The position numbers and the translations under genes are program-made. Below the pieces are notes generated by a model, which saw only the letters and a list, made by a program, of their open reading frames with translations, ran no database searches and was not told the origin of the DNA. Shown in pieces: positions 6,257 to 13,741 of a stretch of DNA of 43,970 nucleotides. Every line of letters starts with the position of its first letter. Position 1 is the stretch's first letter. The DNA lies in contig JAFXPO010000006.1 in the NCBI GenBank assembly GCA_017527825.1, positions 1 to 43,970 on the forward strand, written 5' to 3'. This DNA comes from Oscillospiraceae bacterium. Lineage in GTDB: Bacteria; Bacillota; Clostridia; Oscillospirales; Oscillospiraceae.

Positions 6257-6982
6257 ATGGATCATAACATTTTATACGGCAAAAAGTGGGCCGTTTGCGG
6301 CGACAGCTTCAGCAACGGCGATTTTAAGGGCGGAACCGAGCCGGTCTTTGAGGACGGTCCCTTCGCGGGACAGCGCAAGACCTACGGCTACCTGATCGCC
6401 GCGCGCAACGATATGCGCGTGCAGCACCTCGCGGTCGGCGGCATGACGATGGCGACGCCGTCGGACGAGGAGTTCACGAACACCTTCTCCGGCGGACGAT
6501 ACAAGACCATTGACGCGGACGCGGACTACATCACGCTGTACTTTGGCATCAACGACAGCCACCACCGCCCCAAGTCCACCGGCGACGACGGCGAGATCAA
6601 GAAGGGCGTTATCCGCCTCGGCAGCATTGAGGATACGGCGATCGACACGTTTTACGGCGCGTGGAACACAGTGCTGGAGTATCTCATCACCCACCATCCC
6701 TATGCCCACATCGGCATTTTGGTTTCCAACGGCTGCGAGACCGACGACTACCGCCGCGCGGAGATCGAACTCGCGAACCGCTGGGGCATCCCGTATCTCG
6801 ATCTTAACGGCGACGCGCGCACGCCGGTGATGGGACGCTCGACCAACGAAGCGATCCTCAAATCCGTGCGCGACTACCGCACGCGGATGTTCGCGGTGGA
6901 TCCGCCCCGCAACACCCACCCCAACGCCGCGGCGCATGAGTACGAGAGCCGGTTCATTGAGAACTGGCTGCGGTCGCTGTAA
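6257..6982 (+). CDS. SGNH/GDSL-family hydrolase
   Basis: The 241-residue cytoplasmic protein has block I CGDSFSNG with nucleophile Ser17, a following glycine block (LAVGGMTM), block III ITLYFGINDSHH with the oxyanion asparagine, and the C-terminal histidine in NTHPNAAAHE. These place it among SGNH esterases or lipases, which commonly remove acyl groups from carbohydrates or lipids. The Asp that usually sits three residues before the catalytic His is Arg here, although an Asp lies six residues upstream (VDPPRNTHPN). The substrate is unknown. The start is supported by AAGGGGT upstream. It is divergent from the GH13 gene. A TATAAT at 6218-6223 lies in front of it, but no matching -35 box is visible at normal spacing. 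Confidence 0.85.
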   Translation: MDHNILYGKKWAVCGDSFSNGDFKGGTEPVFEDGPFAGQRKTYGYLIAARNDMRVQHLAVGGMTMATPSDEEFTNTFSGGRYKTIDADADYITLYFGINDSHHRPKSTGDDGEIKKGVIRLGSIEDTAIDTFYGAWNTVLEYLITHHPYAHIGILVSNGCETDDYRRAEIELANRWGIPYLDLNGDARTPVMGRSTNEAILKSVRDYRTRMFAVDPPRNTHPNAAAHEYESRFIENWLRSL

Positions 6983-7000
6983 AATTTGTATGATTACCGG

Positions 7001-7029
7001 TTGCGTAACCCAATATTTTGTGTTACGAT
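7001..7029 (+). promoter_or_regulatory. Sigma-A promoter of the FAD oxidoreductase gene
   Basis: TTGCGT (7001-7006) and TACGAT (7024-7029) are 17 bases apart. CGTAAC (7004-7009) and GTTACG form a small inverted repeat across the spacer, a possible operator. Confidence 0.6.
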
Positions 7030-7069
7030 GCCATTCGGATGCAATTGATTTGCTAAAAAGTGAGGTTAG

Positions 7070-8452
7070 ATGACCATGAAGCATTACGACGTGATCCTGA
7101 TCGGCGCGGGACCCGGCGGCACTTTCTCCGCGTATGAGCTGTGCCGGAAGCGGCCGGAGCTGAAGATTGCCGTCTTTGAGCGCGGCGGCGAGCTGAATTC
7201 CCGCAAGTGCCCCATCGATGGCAAGAAGATCACGAGCTGCGTCCATTGCCCGACCTGCGCCATCATGAACGGCTTTGGCGGCGCGGGAGCGTTCTCTGAC
7301 GGCAAGTATAACATCACAAACGCCTTCGGCGGGACGCTGTACGAGTACATCGGCAAGGAGACGGCGCTTGATCTCATGCGCTATGTGGACGAGATCAACG
7401 CCTCCCACGGCGGCAGCAAGACCAAGCTCTACACCACCGCCAGCAGCTCGCTCAAGACGCTGTGCCTGCAAAATAATCTGCATCTGCTCGACGCGTCGGT
7501 GCGTCACCTCGGCACGGACATCAATTTCGAGGTGCTGACGAACCTCTATGACGCGCTGCGTGACAAGGTTGATTTCTTTTTCCGCACGCCCATCGCGTCC
7601 GTGATGAAAGCCGGAAGCGGCTTTGTCGTCAAGACCGAGGGCGGCGAGGAATTTGACGCGCCGTACTGCGTCATCTCCGTGGGTCGCAGCGGCAGCAAGT
7701 GGATGGAGACGGTCTGCGCCGACCTAGGCATTGGCACCAAGTCCAACCGCGTTGACCTCGGCGTGCGTGTGGAGCTGCCCGCGGCGGTGTTCCAGCACAT
7801 CACCGACGAGGTCTATGAGAGCAAGATCGTCTACAAAACCACCAAGTATCAGGACCTGGTGCGCACGTTCTGCATGAACCCCCGCGGCGCGGTGGTAAAC
7901 GAAAATACCAACGGCATCGTGACCGTCAACGGTCACAGCTATGAGGACCCCGCCAAGCAGACAGAGAACACCAACTTCGCGCTGCTGGTGTCCAAGCACT
8001 TCACCGAGCCGTTCAAGGATTCCAACGGCTACGGCGAGAGCATCGCGCGCCTTTCCAACATGCTCGGCGGCGGCGTCATCGTGCAGCAGTTCGGCGACCT
8101 GATCCGCGGCAGCCGCAGCACGCCGCGGCGCATGAGCAAGAGTTTCGTCACGCCGACGCTCAAGGCGACGCCCGGCGATCTGAGCCTTGTGATGCCCAAG
8201 CGCATCCTCGACGGTATCATCGAGATGATCTACGCCCTTGACAAGATCGCTCCCGGCACCGCCAACGACGACACACTGCTCTACGGCGTGGAGGTCAAGT
8301 TCTACAACATGGAGGTCGCGCTGGACGAGAACCTGCAAACCTGCCATCCGGGTCTGTTCGTCATCGGCGACGGCAGCGGCGTGACGCATTCGCTGTCCCA
8401 TGCCAGTGCCAGCGGCGTTTACGCGGCGCGGTACATTGCGGAGCACATGTGA
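7070..8452 (+). CDS. NAD(P)/FAD-dependent oxidoreductase (COG2509-like)
   Basis: The 460-residue protein starts with a dinucleotide-binding fold (DVILIGAGPGGTFSAYEL, about residues 7-24) and a further flavin contact in CVISVGRSG. A cysteine cluster (CPIDGKKITSCVHCPTC, about residues 46-62) followed by GFGGAGAFSDGKYN is typical of the COG2509 family, whose members are annotated as FAD-dependent dehydrogenases with no firm substrate. The C-terminal FAD motif GLFVIGDGSGVTHSLSHASA is present. Start could be the ATG at 7070 or at 7076; GAGGT precedes both. It is followed without a gap by an HD phosphohydrolase gene, so the two are probably one transcript from the promoter at 7001. Confidence 0.85.
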   Translation: MTMKHYDVILIGAGPGGTFSAYELCRKRPELKIAVFERGGELNSRKCPIDGKKITSCVHCPTCAIMNGFGGAGAFSDGKYNITNAFGGTLYEYIGKETALDLMRYVDEINASHGGSKTKLYTTASSSLKTLCLQNNLHLLDASVRHLGTDINFEVLTNLYDALRDKVDFFFRTPIASVMKAGSGFVVKTEGGEEFDAPYCVISVGRSGSKWMETVCADLGIGTKSNRVDLGVRVELPAAVFQHITDEVYESKIVYKTTKYQDLVRTFCMNPRGAVVNENTNGIVTVNGHSYEDPAKQTENTNFALLVSKHFTEPFKDSNGYGESIARLSNMLGGGVIVQQFGDLIRGSRSTPRRMSKSFVTPTLKATPGDLSLVMPKRILDGIIEMIYALDKIAPGTANDDTLLYGVEVKFYNMEVALDENLQTCHPGLFVIGDGSGVTHSLSHASASGVYAARYIAEHM

Positions 8453-8475
8453 AAACAGATAGGGGAGGAATCACC

Positions 8476-9039
8476 GTGGAACCGAGAGCATTGCTGGACG
8501 CGCTCCATATCGCGGAGCGGCTGAAGGATACCCCGCGCCACTGCTACACCTCCGGCGGGCGCCGCGAGAGCGTTGCGGAGCACAGCTGGCGCATCACGCT
8601 GATGGCGTACCTCGTCAAGGACGAGTTCCCTGAGGCGGACATGGATAAGGTCATTCGCATGTGCATCATCCACGACCTCGGCGAGTGCTTTACCGGCGAT
8701 ATCCCCACGTTCCGCAAGACACAGGCGGACGAGGACACGGAGGAGCGGCTGCTGTATCAGTGGGTGGACTCCCTGCCGGAGCCGTACTGTGCGGAACTGC
8801 GCGCGCTCTACGACGAAATGGCGGAGCGCAAGACGCTCGAGGCGAAGATCTACAAGGCGATGGACAGTCTCGAAGCGGTCATCCAGCACAACGAGTCCGA
8901 CATCGGAACGTGGGAGCCTCACGAGTACGAGCTGAACCTCAACTACGCCTGGGACAAGGTGGAGTTTTCGCCCTACCTGACCGCGCTGCGGCAGGCGATC
9001 CGGGAGGACACGGAAGCGAAAATAGAAGCGGCAAAATGA
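8476..9039 (+). CDS. HD-domain phosphohydrolase (YfbR/HDDC2-like)
   Basis: I chose the GTG at 8476 because GGGGAGGA lies 7 bases upstream; the GTG at 8449 touching the previous stop has no such site. The protein has 187 residues with the HD metal motif: His in SVAEHSWRI, His-Asp in CIIHDLGECFTGDIP, and a later Asp in KAMDSLEAVIQHNESD. This matches the YfbR/HDDC2 group of 5'-deoxynucleotidases that remove phosphate from dNMPs in nucleotide recycling. Length is normal. It overlaps closely with the FAD oxidoreductase gene and ends one base before a bidirectional hairpin terminator. Substrate assignment is by family resemblance only. Confidence 0.85.
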   Translation: MEPRALLDALHIAERLKDTPRHCYTSGGRRESVAEHSWRITLMAYLVKDEFPEADMDKVIRMCIIHDLGECFTGDIPTFRKTQADEDTEERLLYQWVDSLPEPYCAELRALYDEMAERKTLEAKIYKAMDSLEAVIQHNESDIGTWEPHEYELNLNYAWDKVEFSPYLTALRQAIREDTEAKIEAAK

Positions 9040-9069
9040 AAAATCGGAGAGCGTCAGCTCTCCGATTTT
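9040..9069. terminator. Bidirectional terminator between HD gene and sufB
   Basis: AAAATCGGAGAGC (9040-9052) and GCTCTCCGATTTT (9057-9069) form a perfect 13-bp stem with a GTCA loop and A/T runs on both sides. It starts right after the HD gene stop and 15 bases past the sufB stop on the other strand. Confidence 0.9.
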
Positions 9070-9083
9070 TGATTTGCGTGTGC

Positions 9084-10007
9084 CTATGCCAAAAAGCCCT
9101 TGAGGATGCGATCCTCCGCCTCCTCTTCGGTGAGGCCCAGCGTTTGCAGCTTCAAAAGCTGGTCGCCGGCAATCTTGCCGATGGCGGCTTCGTGGATGAG
9201 CTGCGCCTCGGTGCTGTTTGCCGTAATGGCGGGCACGGATTCGATCTTCGCGCTGCCCATGATGATCGAGTCGCACTGCACATGCCCGAAGCACTTGTCG
9301 TTGCCCACCACGATGGGGCGGAACACCTGACGGCTCTCGTCCTGCGCCACAGAACGGGAAATCACGCGACCCTTGGAATCCTCACCGTCCAGCACGATTT
9401 CCATGTCGCTCTCGGCGAGCTGCTTGCCGTGGGTCAGCAGGCGCTCGGTAATCAGCGCCTCCGCGCCCTTGCCGCAGACGATCTTGGTGTAGCGTTTGGT
9501 GGAGTCGATGCCGCGGATCTGCACAGTCTCCATCGTGATGGTTGCGCCCTCGTCAAGGTACACGACGGTCTGCGGGTTCATGATGTTGGTTCCGGTGCCG
9601 TCGCCTTCGCCGTAGTGCTTTTCAGCGTAGCGGACGTGGGAGTTCTTGCCGACGTGGAAGGTGTGCACGCCGTCGTGCCGCGCCTCGTCGCAGCCGGAGT
9701 TGTGGATGCCGCAGCCGGCAACAATGTCCACGTCGCAGTTCTCGCCGACATAGAAGTCATTGTACACCATCTCGGCGTAGTCGCTCTTGCTGATGACGAC
9801 GGGAATATAGCACTTCTCGCCCTTCGTACCGTCGAGAATGCGAATGTCAATGCCCTGTTTCCCGTCGGTGCGGGCGTCGATCTTGATGTGCTCAGTGCTC
9901 TGCCTTGCCTCACAGCCGCCGTCCTTGCGTATGTTCAGCGCCCCTACGGGTTTGCCGGTGAGGTCGGCGATTTTTTCCAATAAGCGCTGGTCTATCTCTG
10001 TGATCAT
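9084..10007 (-). CDS. sufB: SufB/SufD-like Fe-S cluster scaffold protein
   Basis: The 307-residue protein has the SufBD beta-helix core and works with SufC to build and deliver Fe-S clusters in the cytoplasm. It is shorter than classical SufB (about 470 residues) and agrees with the compact two-gene SUF systems (SmsCB type) of anaerobic clostridia and archaea. Key SufB-type features are Cys245 in GHVQCDSIIMG and His272-Glu273 in AQLIHEAAIGKI, followed by DQLLKLQTLGLTEEEAEDRI. Its ATG overlaps the sufC stop by four bases (ATGA), so the two are translationally coupled. No sufD, sufS or sufU is near, so sulfur must come from a desulfurase encoded elsewhere. It could be called SufD, but the QCDS cysteine favours SufB. 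Confidence 0.88.
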   Translation of the reverse strand: MITEIDQRLLEKIADLTGKPVGALNIRKDGGCEARQSTEHIKIDARTDGKQGIDIRILDGTKGEKCYIPVVISKSDYAEMVYNDFYVGENCDVDIVAGCGIHNSGCDEARHDGVHTFHVGKNSHVRYAEKHYGEGDGTGTNIMNPQTVVYLDEGATITMETVQIRGIDSTKRYTKIVCGKGAEALITERLLTHGKQLAESDMEIVLDGEDSKGRVISRSVAQDESRQVFRPIVVGNDKCFGHVQCDSIIMGSAKIESVPAITANSTEAQLIHEAAIGKIAGDQLLKLQTLGLTEEEAEDRILKGFLA

Positions 10008-10744
10008 TTCGCCGCCTCCTTTCGGGTGAGTACGGGGCAGGAGCCCATGGTGTCCGCCATAATCATGGGGAACACCTCCTCGGCGCTGCCGCGGTAGCGC
10101 AGCTCGCCGCCGCCCACCACAATGATCTCATCCGCGAGGCGGATGATGCGCTCCTGGTGGGAAATGATGATCATGGTTGCGCTGTGGGTGCGGTGAATTT
10201 CCTCGAAGGTCTCCGTCAGCCGCGCAAAGCTCCACAGGTCGATGCCTGCCTCCGGCTCGTCGAAGATCATGAATTCGCTGCCGCGGGCGAGGAGGGAAGC
10301 GATCTCGATGCGCTTGACCTCACCACCGGAGAGGGAGGTGTCCACCTCGCGGTCGAGGTAATCGTTGGCGCACAGCCCCACCTGCGTGAGATAGCGGCAG
10401 CACTTGTCCTTGGACAGTTTATTGTCGCCGGAGGCGATGGTCAGCAGGTCGCGGACGGTGATGCCCTTGAAGCGCGGCGGCTGCTGAAAGCCGTAGCTGA
10501 TGCCGAGACGCGCGCGTTCGGTGATGTCCAGCCCCGTGATGTCCTTCCCGTTGTAGAGAATCTGCCCGCCGGTGGGCGTGACAAGCCCCATGATGATCTT
10601 GGCGAGTGTGGTCTTGCCGCCGCCGTTGGGACCGGTGAACACCACCAGTTCCCCGTCGGGAATGTTGACGGAGACGTCGTTTAGAATCGTCTGCTCCGCC
10701 CCCGCGTCAGAGACGGTGTAGGAAATGTGCTTGAGTTCCAGCAT
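10004..10744 (-). CDS. sufC: SufC, ABC-type ATPase of Fe-S cluster assembly
   Basis: This 246-residue soluble ABC ATPase has Walker A GPNGGGKTT, a Q-loop in YGFQQPPRF, the signature LSGGEVKR, Walker B with catalytic glutamate EFMIFDEPEAGID, and a switch histidine in MIIISHQERI. Length and the PEAGID variant fit SufC, which forms a complex with SufB and uses ATP to drive the rearrangement needed for cluster assembly. It starts at an ATG 7 bases after AAGGAGC, has its own sigma-A promoter, and overlaps sufB by 4 bases. The next gene upstream, divergent, is a ferritin-like protein, which would fit an iron-handling neighbourhood. Confidence 0.92.
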   Translation of the reverse strand: MLELKHISYTVSDAGAEQTILNDVSVNIPDGELVVFTGPNGGGKTTLAKIIMGLVTPTGGQILYNGKDITGLDITERARLGISYGFQQPPRFKGITVRDLLTIASGDNKLSKDKCCRYLTQVGLCANDYLDREVDTSLSGGEVKRIEIASLLARGSEFMIFDEPEAGIDLWSFARLTETFEEIHRTHSATMIIISHQERIIRLADEIIVVGGGELRYRGSAEEVFPMIMADTMGSCPVLTRKEAAK

Positions 10745-10794
10745 GGATAAGCTCCTTTTCGGAAGTAATACCTATATGATTGGTCGCTTTTCTT

Positions 10795-10823
10795 AATATA
10801 GCAAGTTTTCCGGAAAAAATCAA
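10795..10823 (-). promoter_or_regulatory. Sigma-A promoter of sufCB
   Basis: On the minus strand TTGATT (10818-10823) and TATATT (10795-10800) are 17 bases apart, 50 bases from the sufC ATG. No clear Rrf2/IscR-type operator is visible. Confidence 0.65.
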
Positions 10824-10876
10824 TGCTCCCGGCATAGAATGGAGAAGAAATTGGCAAAAGTGCGGGAGGAAAGCTT

Positions 10877-11422
10877 ATGGAAATGGACTATCGTGAATGT
10901 GACCGGCTTTGGCAGCGGGTGTCGCCGGAGCTGAACCCATACCCTGAGGTACGCGCGGCGCGGCGCGGAGAGTTGTCCCTGCCCCCTGGGACGGAAAAAG
11001 CGCGCTGCACGGACTGCCGCCGGGACGAGGCGGAGCTGCTGCGGGGGCTCCTGCGCGATGAGCTGGCGGACGCGGAGACCTACCGCTATCTGGCGTCCCA
11101 CGCGCCATGCCGGGAGGACTGCCGCCTGATGCGGCGACTTGCCGCGGACGCGGCGGCGCGGGTCAGGAAGCTGCAATCGGCGTACTATCTTCTCACGGGC
11201 GGCACCTATGACGTGACCGTGGTGCTCCCGCCGCAGACGCGACTTCTCTGGCGCGACCGTCTGCGGGAGCGCAGCCGCGCCGCGACGGACGCAGGTGACC
11301 GCTACGCCCACGCGGCGGAAGAGATGTCGGACGGATGTCTCAAGAGGCTGCTTGCGAAACTCGCGGAGGAATCGTATCACGCCGCGGAGCTGCTGCGCCG
11401 CGCGCTGGAGCGGGCGCTGTAA
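10877..11422 (+). CDS. Ferritin-like (rubrerythrin-type fold) protein with incomplete metal site
   Basis: The 181-residue protein is mostly alpha-helical after residue 48. Helix one (LLRDELADAETYRYLASHA) supplies Glu62 and Glu67, and the last helix has an intact EExxH-like motif (KLAEESYHAAELL, residues 161-173). The segment DAAARVRKLQSAYYLLTG (91-108) occupies the place where relatives usually carry EExxH ahead of an LxAAYxLxTG stretch, but here reads as Asp-Ala-x-x-Arg, so one metal site seems to be lost or altered. The Cys44/Cys47 pair (CTDC) near the N-terminus could bind metal or form a disulfide. GGGAGGAAA precedes the ATG. It is divergent from sufC; a role in iron or oxygen stress handling is inferred, not shown. 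Confidence 0.7.
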   Translation: MEMDYRECDRLWQRVSPELNPYPEVRAARRGELSLPPGTEKARCTDCRRDEAELLRGLLRDELADAETYRYLASHAPCREDCRLMRRLAADAAARVRKLQSAYYLLTGGTYDVTVVLPPQTRLLWRDRLRERSRAATDAGDRYAHAAEEMSDGCLKRLLAKLAEESYHAAELLRRALERAL

Positions 11423-11460
11423 AGAAAGGCGAGGAAGCAAGCGCTTCCTCGCCTTTCTTT
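11421..11460. terminator. Perfect 18-bp bidirectional terminator containing both stop codons
   Basis: AAAGAAAGGCGAGGAAGC (11421-11438) and its exact complement (11443-11460) flank an AAGC loop. The stop of the ferritin-like gene overlaps the left arm and the stop of fakA overlaps the right arm, so one structure ends both convergent transcripts. Confidence 0.92.
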
Positions 11461-13138
11461 ATTCAAAGCTGATGATGTAGTAGTACACGGGCTGGCCGCC
11501 GGAGAGGACGCTGACCTCGGCGGAGGGCAACTTCTCGGAGAAGCAGGAGGCGTCGTGCTCCGCCTCGGCGGGATCGACGTCCTCGCCGTAAAAGACGTTG
11601 ATGAACTCGACGTTCTGTTCCTTTGCCACATCGGAGAGCTTTTCCAACAGTACCGAAATGCTCTTGTCCACGCCGAAGAGCTTGCCGCCCAGCAGCGCGA
11701 GGAAGTCGCCTTCATGAATCTCCGCGCCGTCGAACTCAGAGTCGCGGGCGGCGTAGGTGATCTGCGCGGTGGTGACGTGCTGCGCCGCATCCAGCATGGC
11801 AGCCTCAATGGACGCCGCGTCGCCGTCGAGATCCACCGCCATCATGGCGGAGATGCCCTGCGGCAGCGTCACCGTCGGGATGACGACGATGTTCTTATCC
11901 GTGAGACCCACGCACTGCTGCGCCGCCATGATGATGTTTTTGTTGTTCGGCAACACGAACACTGTGTCGGCGTTAGCGCGCTCAATTTCCCTGAGAATGC
12001 TCTCGGTGGAGGGGTTCATGGTCTGACCGCCGCTGATGACACCATCCACGCCCATGTCGCGGAACACCGCGGCGAGACCGTCGCCCGCGCAGACCGCGAT
12101 GAAGCCGTAGGGCTTGCGCTCCTCCAGCTCAGCGGGGGCGGCGGAGCCGACGTAGCCGTCCACCATGTCGTTGTCCTCCAGCTCGTCGGCGGAGATGGTC
12201 TTGCGTCCCGCCGCCATGTCCTCCTGCTGGATGCGCATGTTCTCGACCTTGGCGACCTCCAGAATGCCATACTGCTGCGCGGCGTTGAGTGCGTCGCCGG
12301 GGATGTCGGTGTGGACGTGCACTTTGAACATGTCGTCACCCTCGCTGATGACGATGCTGTCGCCGATGGAGTTCAGATACTCCCGATAGGGCTTGAGGTC
12401 GGGATTGCCCTTGGTGCGGACGATGAACACCGTGTCGAAGGTGAAGGTGATGTCCTCGTCGCCCACCTGGGCGAAATCCGCCTTGTCGCGGGTCTCACCG
12501 TTCTCGTTCAGCTCCGGCAGCTTTTCGCCGCGGAGGCTGGAGAGCATGCCGCTTAAAATGATGAGGAAGCCCTTGCCGCCCGCGTCCACAACGCCGGCGC
12601 GCTTGAGCACGGGGTTCATGTTGACGGTCTCCTTGAGCGTCTCCTCGCCCTGACGGATCGCGTGTTCCAGCACATACTCCACGCTGTTGTTTTCCTCGGC
12701 GGCGTGCATCGCCGCGTCCGCCGCGAGACGGGAGACGGTGAGGATCGTGCCCTCGGCAGGCTTCATCACCGCATTGTACGCGGCGGCAACGCCCTCCTGC
12801 AGCGCGGCGGCGAACATGCAGCCGTCGGCTTCATAAAGCCCCTTGAAGCTCTTGGAGATGCCGCGGAACAGCAGCGAAAGGATCACGCCGGAGTTGCCGC
12901 GCGCGCCGCGCAGCATGGCGTTTGCCGCGATGGAGGAGACTTCCTCCACGGTCGACGGCTCCTTTTTCTTCAGCTCCGCCGCGGCGGTCTGGATGGTCAG
13001 GCTCATATTGGTGCCCGTGTCGCCGTCCGGCACGGGGAACACGTTCAAATCATTGACGCTTTGCTTCGCCGCAGTCACGGAGACGGCGCCGAAGAGCAGC
13101 ATCTCTTTGAAAACAGCTCCTGTAATGGTGTCATGCAT
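11459..13138 (-). CDS. fakA: FakA/YloV-type fatty acid kinase, DAK2 domain
   Basis: The 559-residue protein has an N-terminal DAK2 (dihydroxyacetone kinase L-like) ATP-binding domain with the hallmark NVFPVPDGDTGTNM (about residues 31-44) and RGARGNSGVILSLLFRG (about 77-93). A middle linker domain (DAGGKGFLIILSGML) and a C-terminal fatty-acid-protein-binding domain follow. FakA phosphorylates fatty acids presented by a FakB/DegV partner, feeding phospholipid synthesis in Gram-positive bacteria; no FakB is in the window. It is encoded directly after the Asp23/Gls24-like gene with a 15-base gap, the classic yloU-yloV pair. It shares a terminator with the convergent ferritin-like gene. Length is normal. 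Confidence 0.92.
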   Translation of the reverse strand: MHDTITGAVFKEMLLFGAVSVTAAKQSVNDLNVFPVPDGDTGTNMSLTIQTAAAELKKKEPSTVEEVSSIAANAMLRGARGNSGVILSLLFRGISKSFKGLYEADGCMFAAALQEGVAAAYNAVMKPAEGTILTVSRLAADAAMHAAEENNSVEYVLEHAIRQGEETLKETVNMNPVLKRAGVVDAGGKGFLIILSGMLSSLRGEKLPELNENGETRDKADFAQVGDEDITFTFDTVFIVRTKGNPDLKPYREYLNSIGDSIVISEGDDMFKVHVHTDIPGDALNAAQQYGILEVAKVENMRIQQEDMAAGRKTISADELEDNDMVDGYVGSAAPAELEERKPYGFIAVCAGDGLAAVFRDMGVDGVISGGQTMNPSTESILREIERANADTVFVLPNNKNIIMAAQQCVGLTDKNIVVIPTVTLPQGISAMMAVDLDGDAASIEAAMLDAAQHVTTAQITYAARDSEFDGAEIHEGDFLALLGGKLFGVDKSISVLLEKLSDVAKEQNVEFINVFYGEDVDPAEAEHDASCFSEKLPSAEVSVLSGGQPVYYYIISFE

Positions 13139-13153
13139 GAGAAGTGTTTCCTC

Positions 13154-13504
13154 CTACAAAGTGATGCTGTCGACGCATACGTCGACGCTGCGGATGCGGG
13201 CGCCGGTATCCCGGTTGACCAGGTAGCGCACCTGAGAGATAATCTCCCGTGAGATGGCAGTCATGTTGACGCCGGGCTCCACGATGATGTGCAGCTCGAC
13301 GGAGATATCCCCCTCGTCGTGCTGGGTAATGTGGACGCCCTTACTCATCGCCTCGCGGCGGAGCAGGTGGACGAGACCGTCGGTCATGGAGCGGTATGCC
13401 ATACCTTTGACGCCATAGCAGCTGGTGGCTGCGGCGCCGGTGATGTTGGAGAGCACCGCGTCGCTGATCTGAATCTCACCCTGTTCGGTCTGGAGCTTGA
13501 ACAT
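13154..13504 (-). CDS. Asp23/Gls24 family protein (YloU)
   Basis: The 116-residue protein matches the Asp23/Gls24 (YloU) family: it begins with GEIQISDAVLSNITGAAATS, has a central GVKGMAYRS segment, and a beta-rich region (SVELHIIVEPGVNMTAISRE) that ends with VRYLVNRDTG and VDVCVDSI. Members are cell-envelope-associated stress proteins, and YloU is nearly always encoded next to FakA. The start ATG has GAAAGGAG upstream. A sigma-A promoter at 13555-13583 drives the yloU-fakA pair, divergent from the metallo-hydrolase gene. Confidence 0.9.
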   Translation of the reverse strand: MFKLQTEQGEIQISDAVLSNITGAAATSCYGVKGMAYRSMTDGLVHLLRREAMSKGVHITQHDEGDISVELHIIVEPGVNMTAISREIISQVRYLVNRDTGARIRSVDVCVDSITL

Positions 13505-13554
13505 AAAAGGTCTCCTTTCTCAAAAGTCCTTTTAAGGCAGTCTACAACTATACA

Positions 13555-13583
13555 ATTATACACGATGCGCGGCAGAATAACAA
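13555..13583 (-). promoter_or_regulatory. Sigma-A promoter of yloU-fakA
   Basis: On the minus strand TTGTTA (13578-13583) and TATAAT (13555-13560) are 17 bases apart, about 50 bases from the yloU start. Confidence 0.7.
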
Positions 13584-13664
13584 GTCTGTTTTTGAAGAAA
13601 TGCAGAGCAGTCCGTTTTTTTGCGGGGCTTTTCGTAAAGTGCCTGTCTTTCTTTGTAAAACCTC

Positions 13665-13693
13665 TTGCATATACTGTGCAATTGTGCTAAAAT
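13665..13693 (+). promoter_or_regulatory. Sigma-A promoter of the metallo-hydrolase gene
   Basis: TTGCAT (13665-13670) and TAAAAT (13688-13693) are 17 bases apart, 48 bases before the ATG at 13742. Confidence 0.65.
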
Positions 13694-13741
13694 ATTTTTA
13701 GCGAAGCTGACAACCTTTGTGCAAAACGGGGAGGAAAGCCG

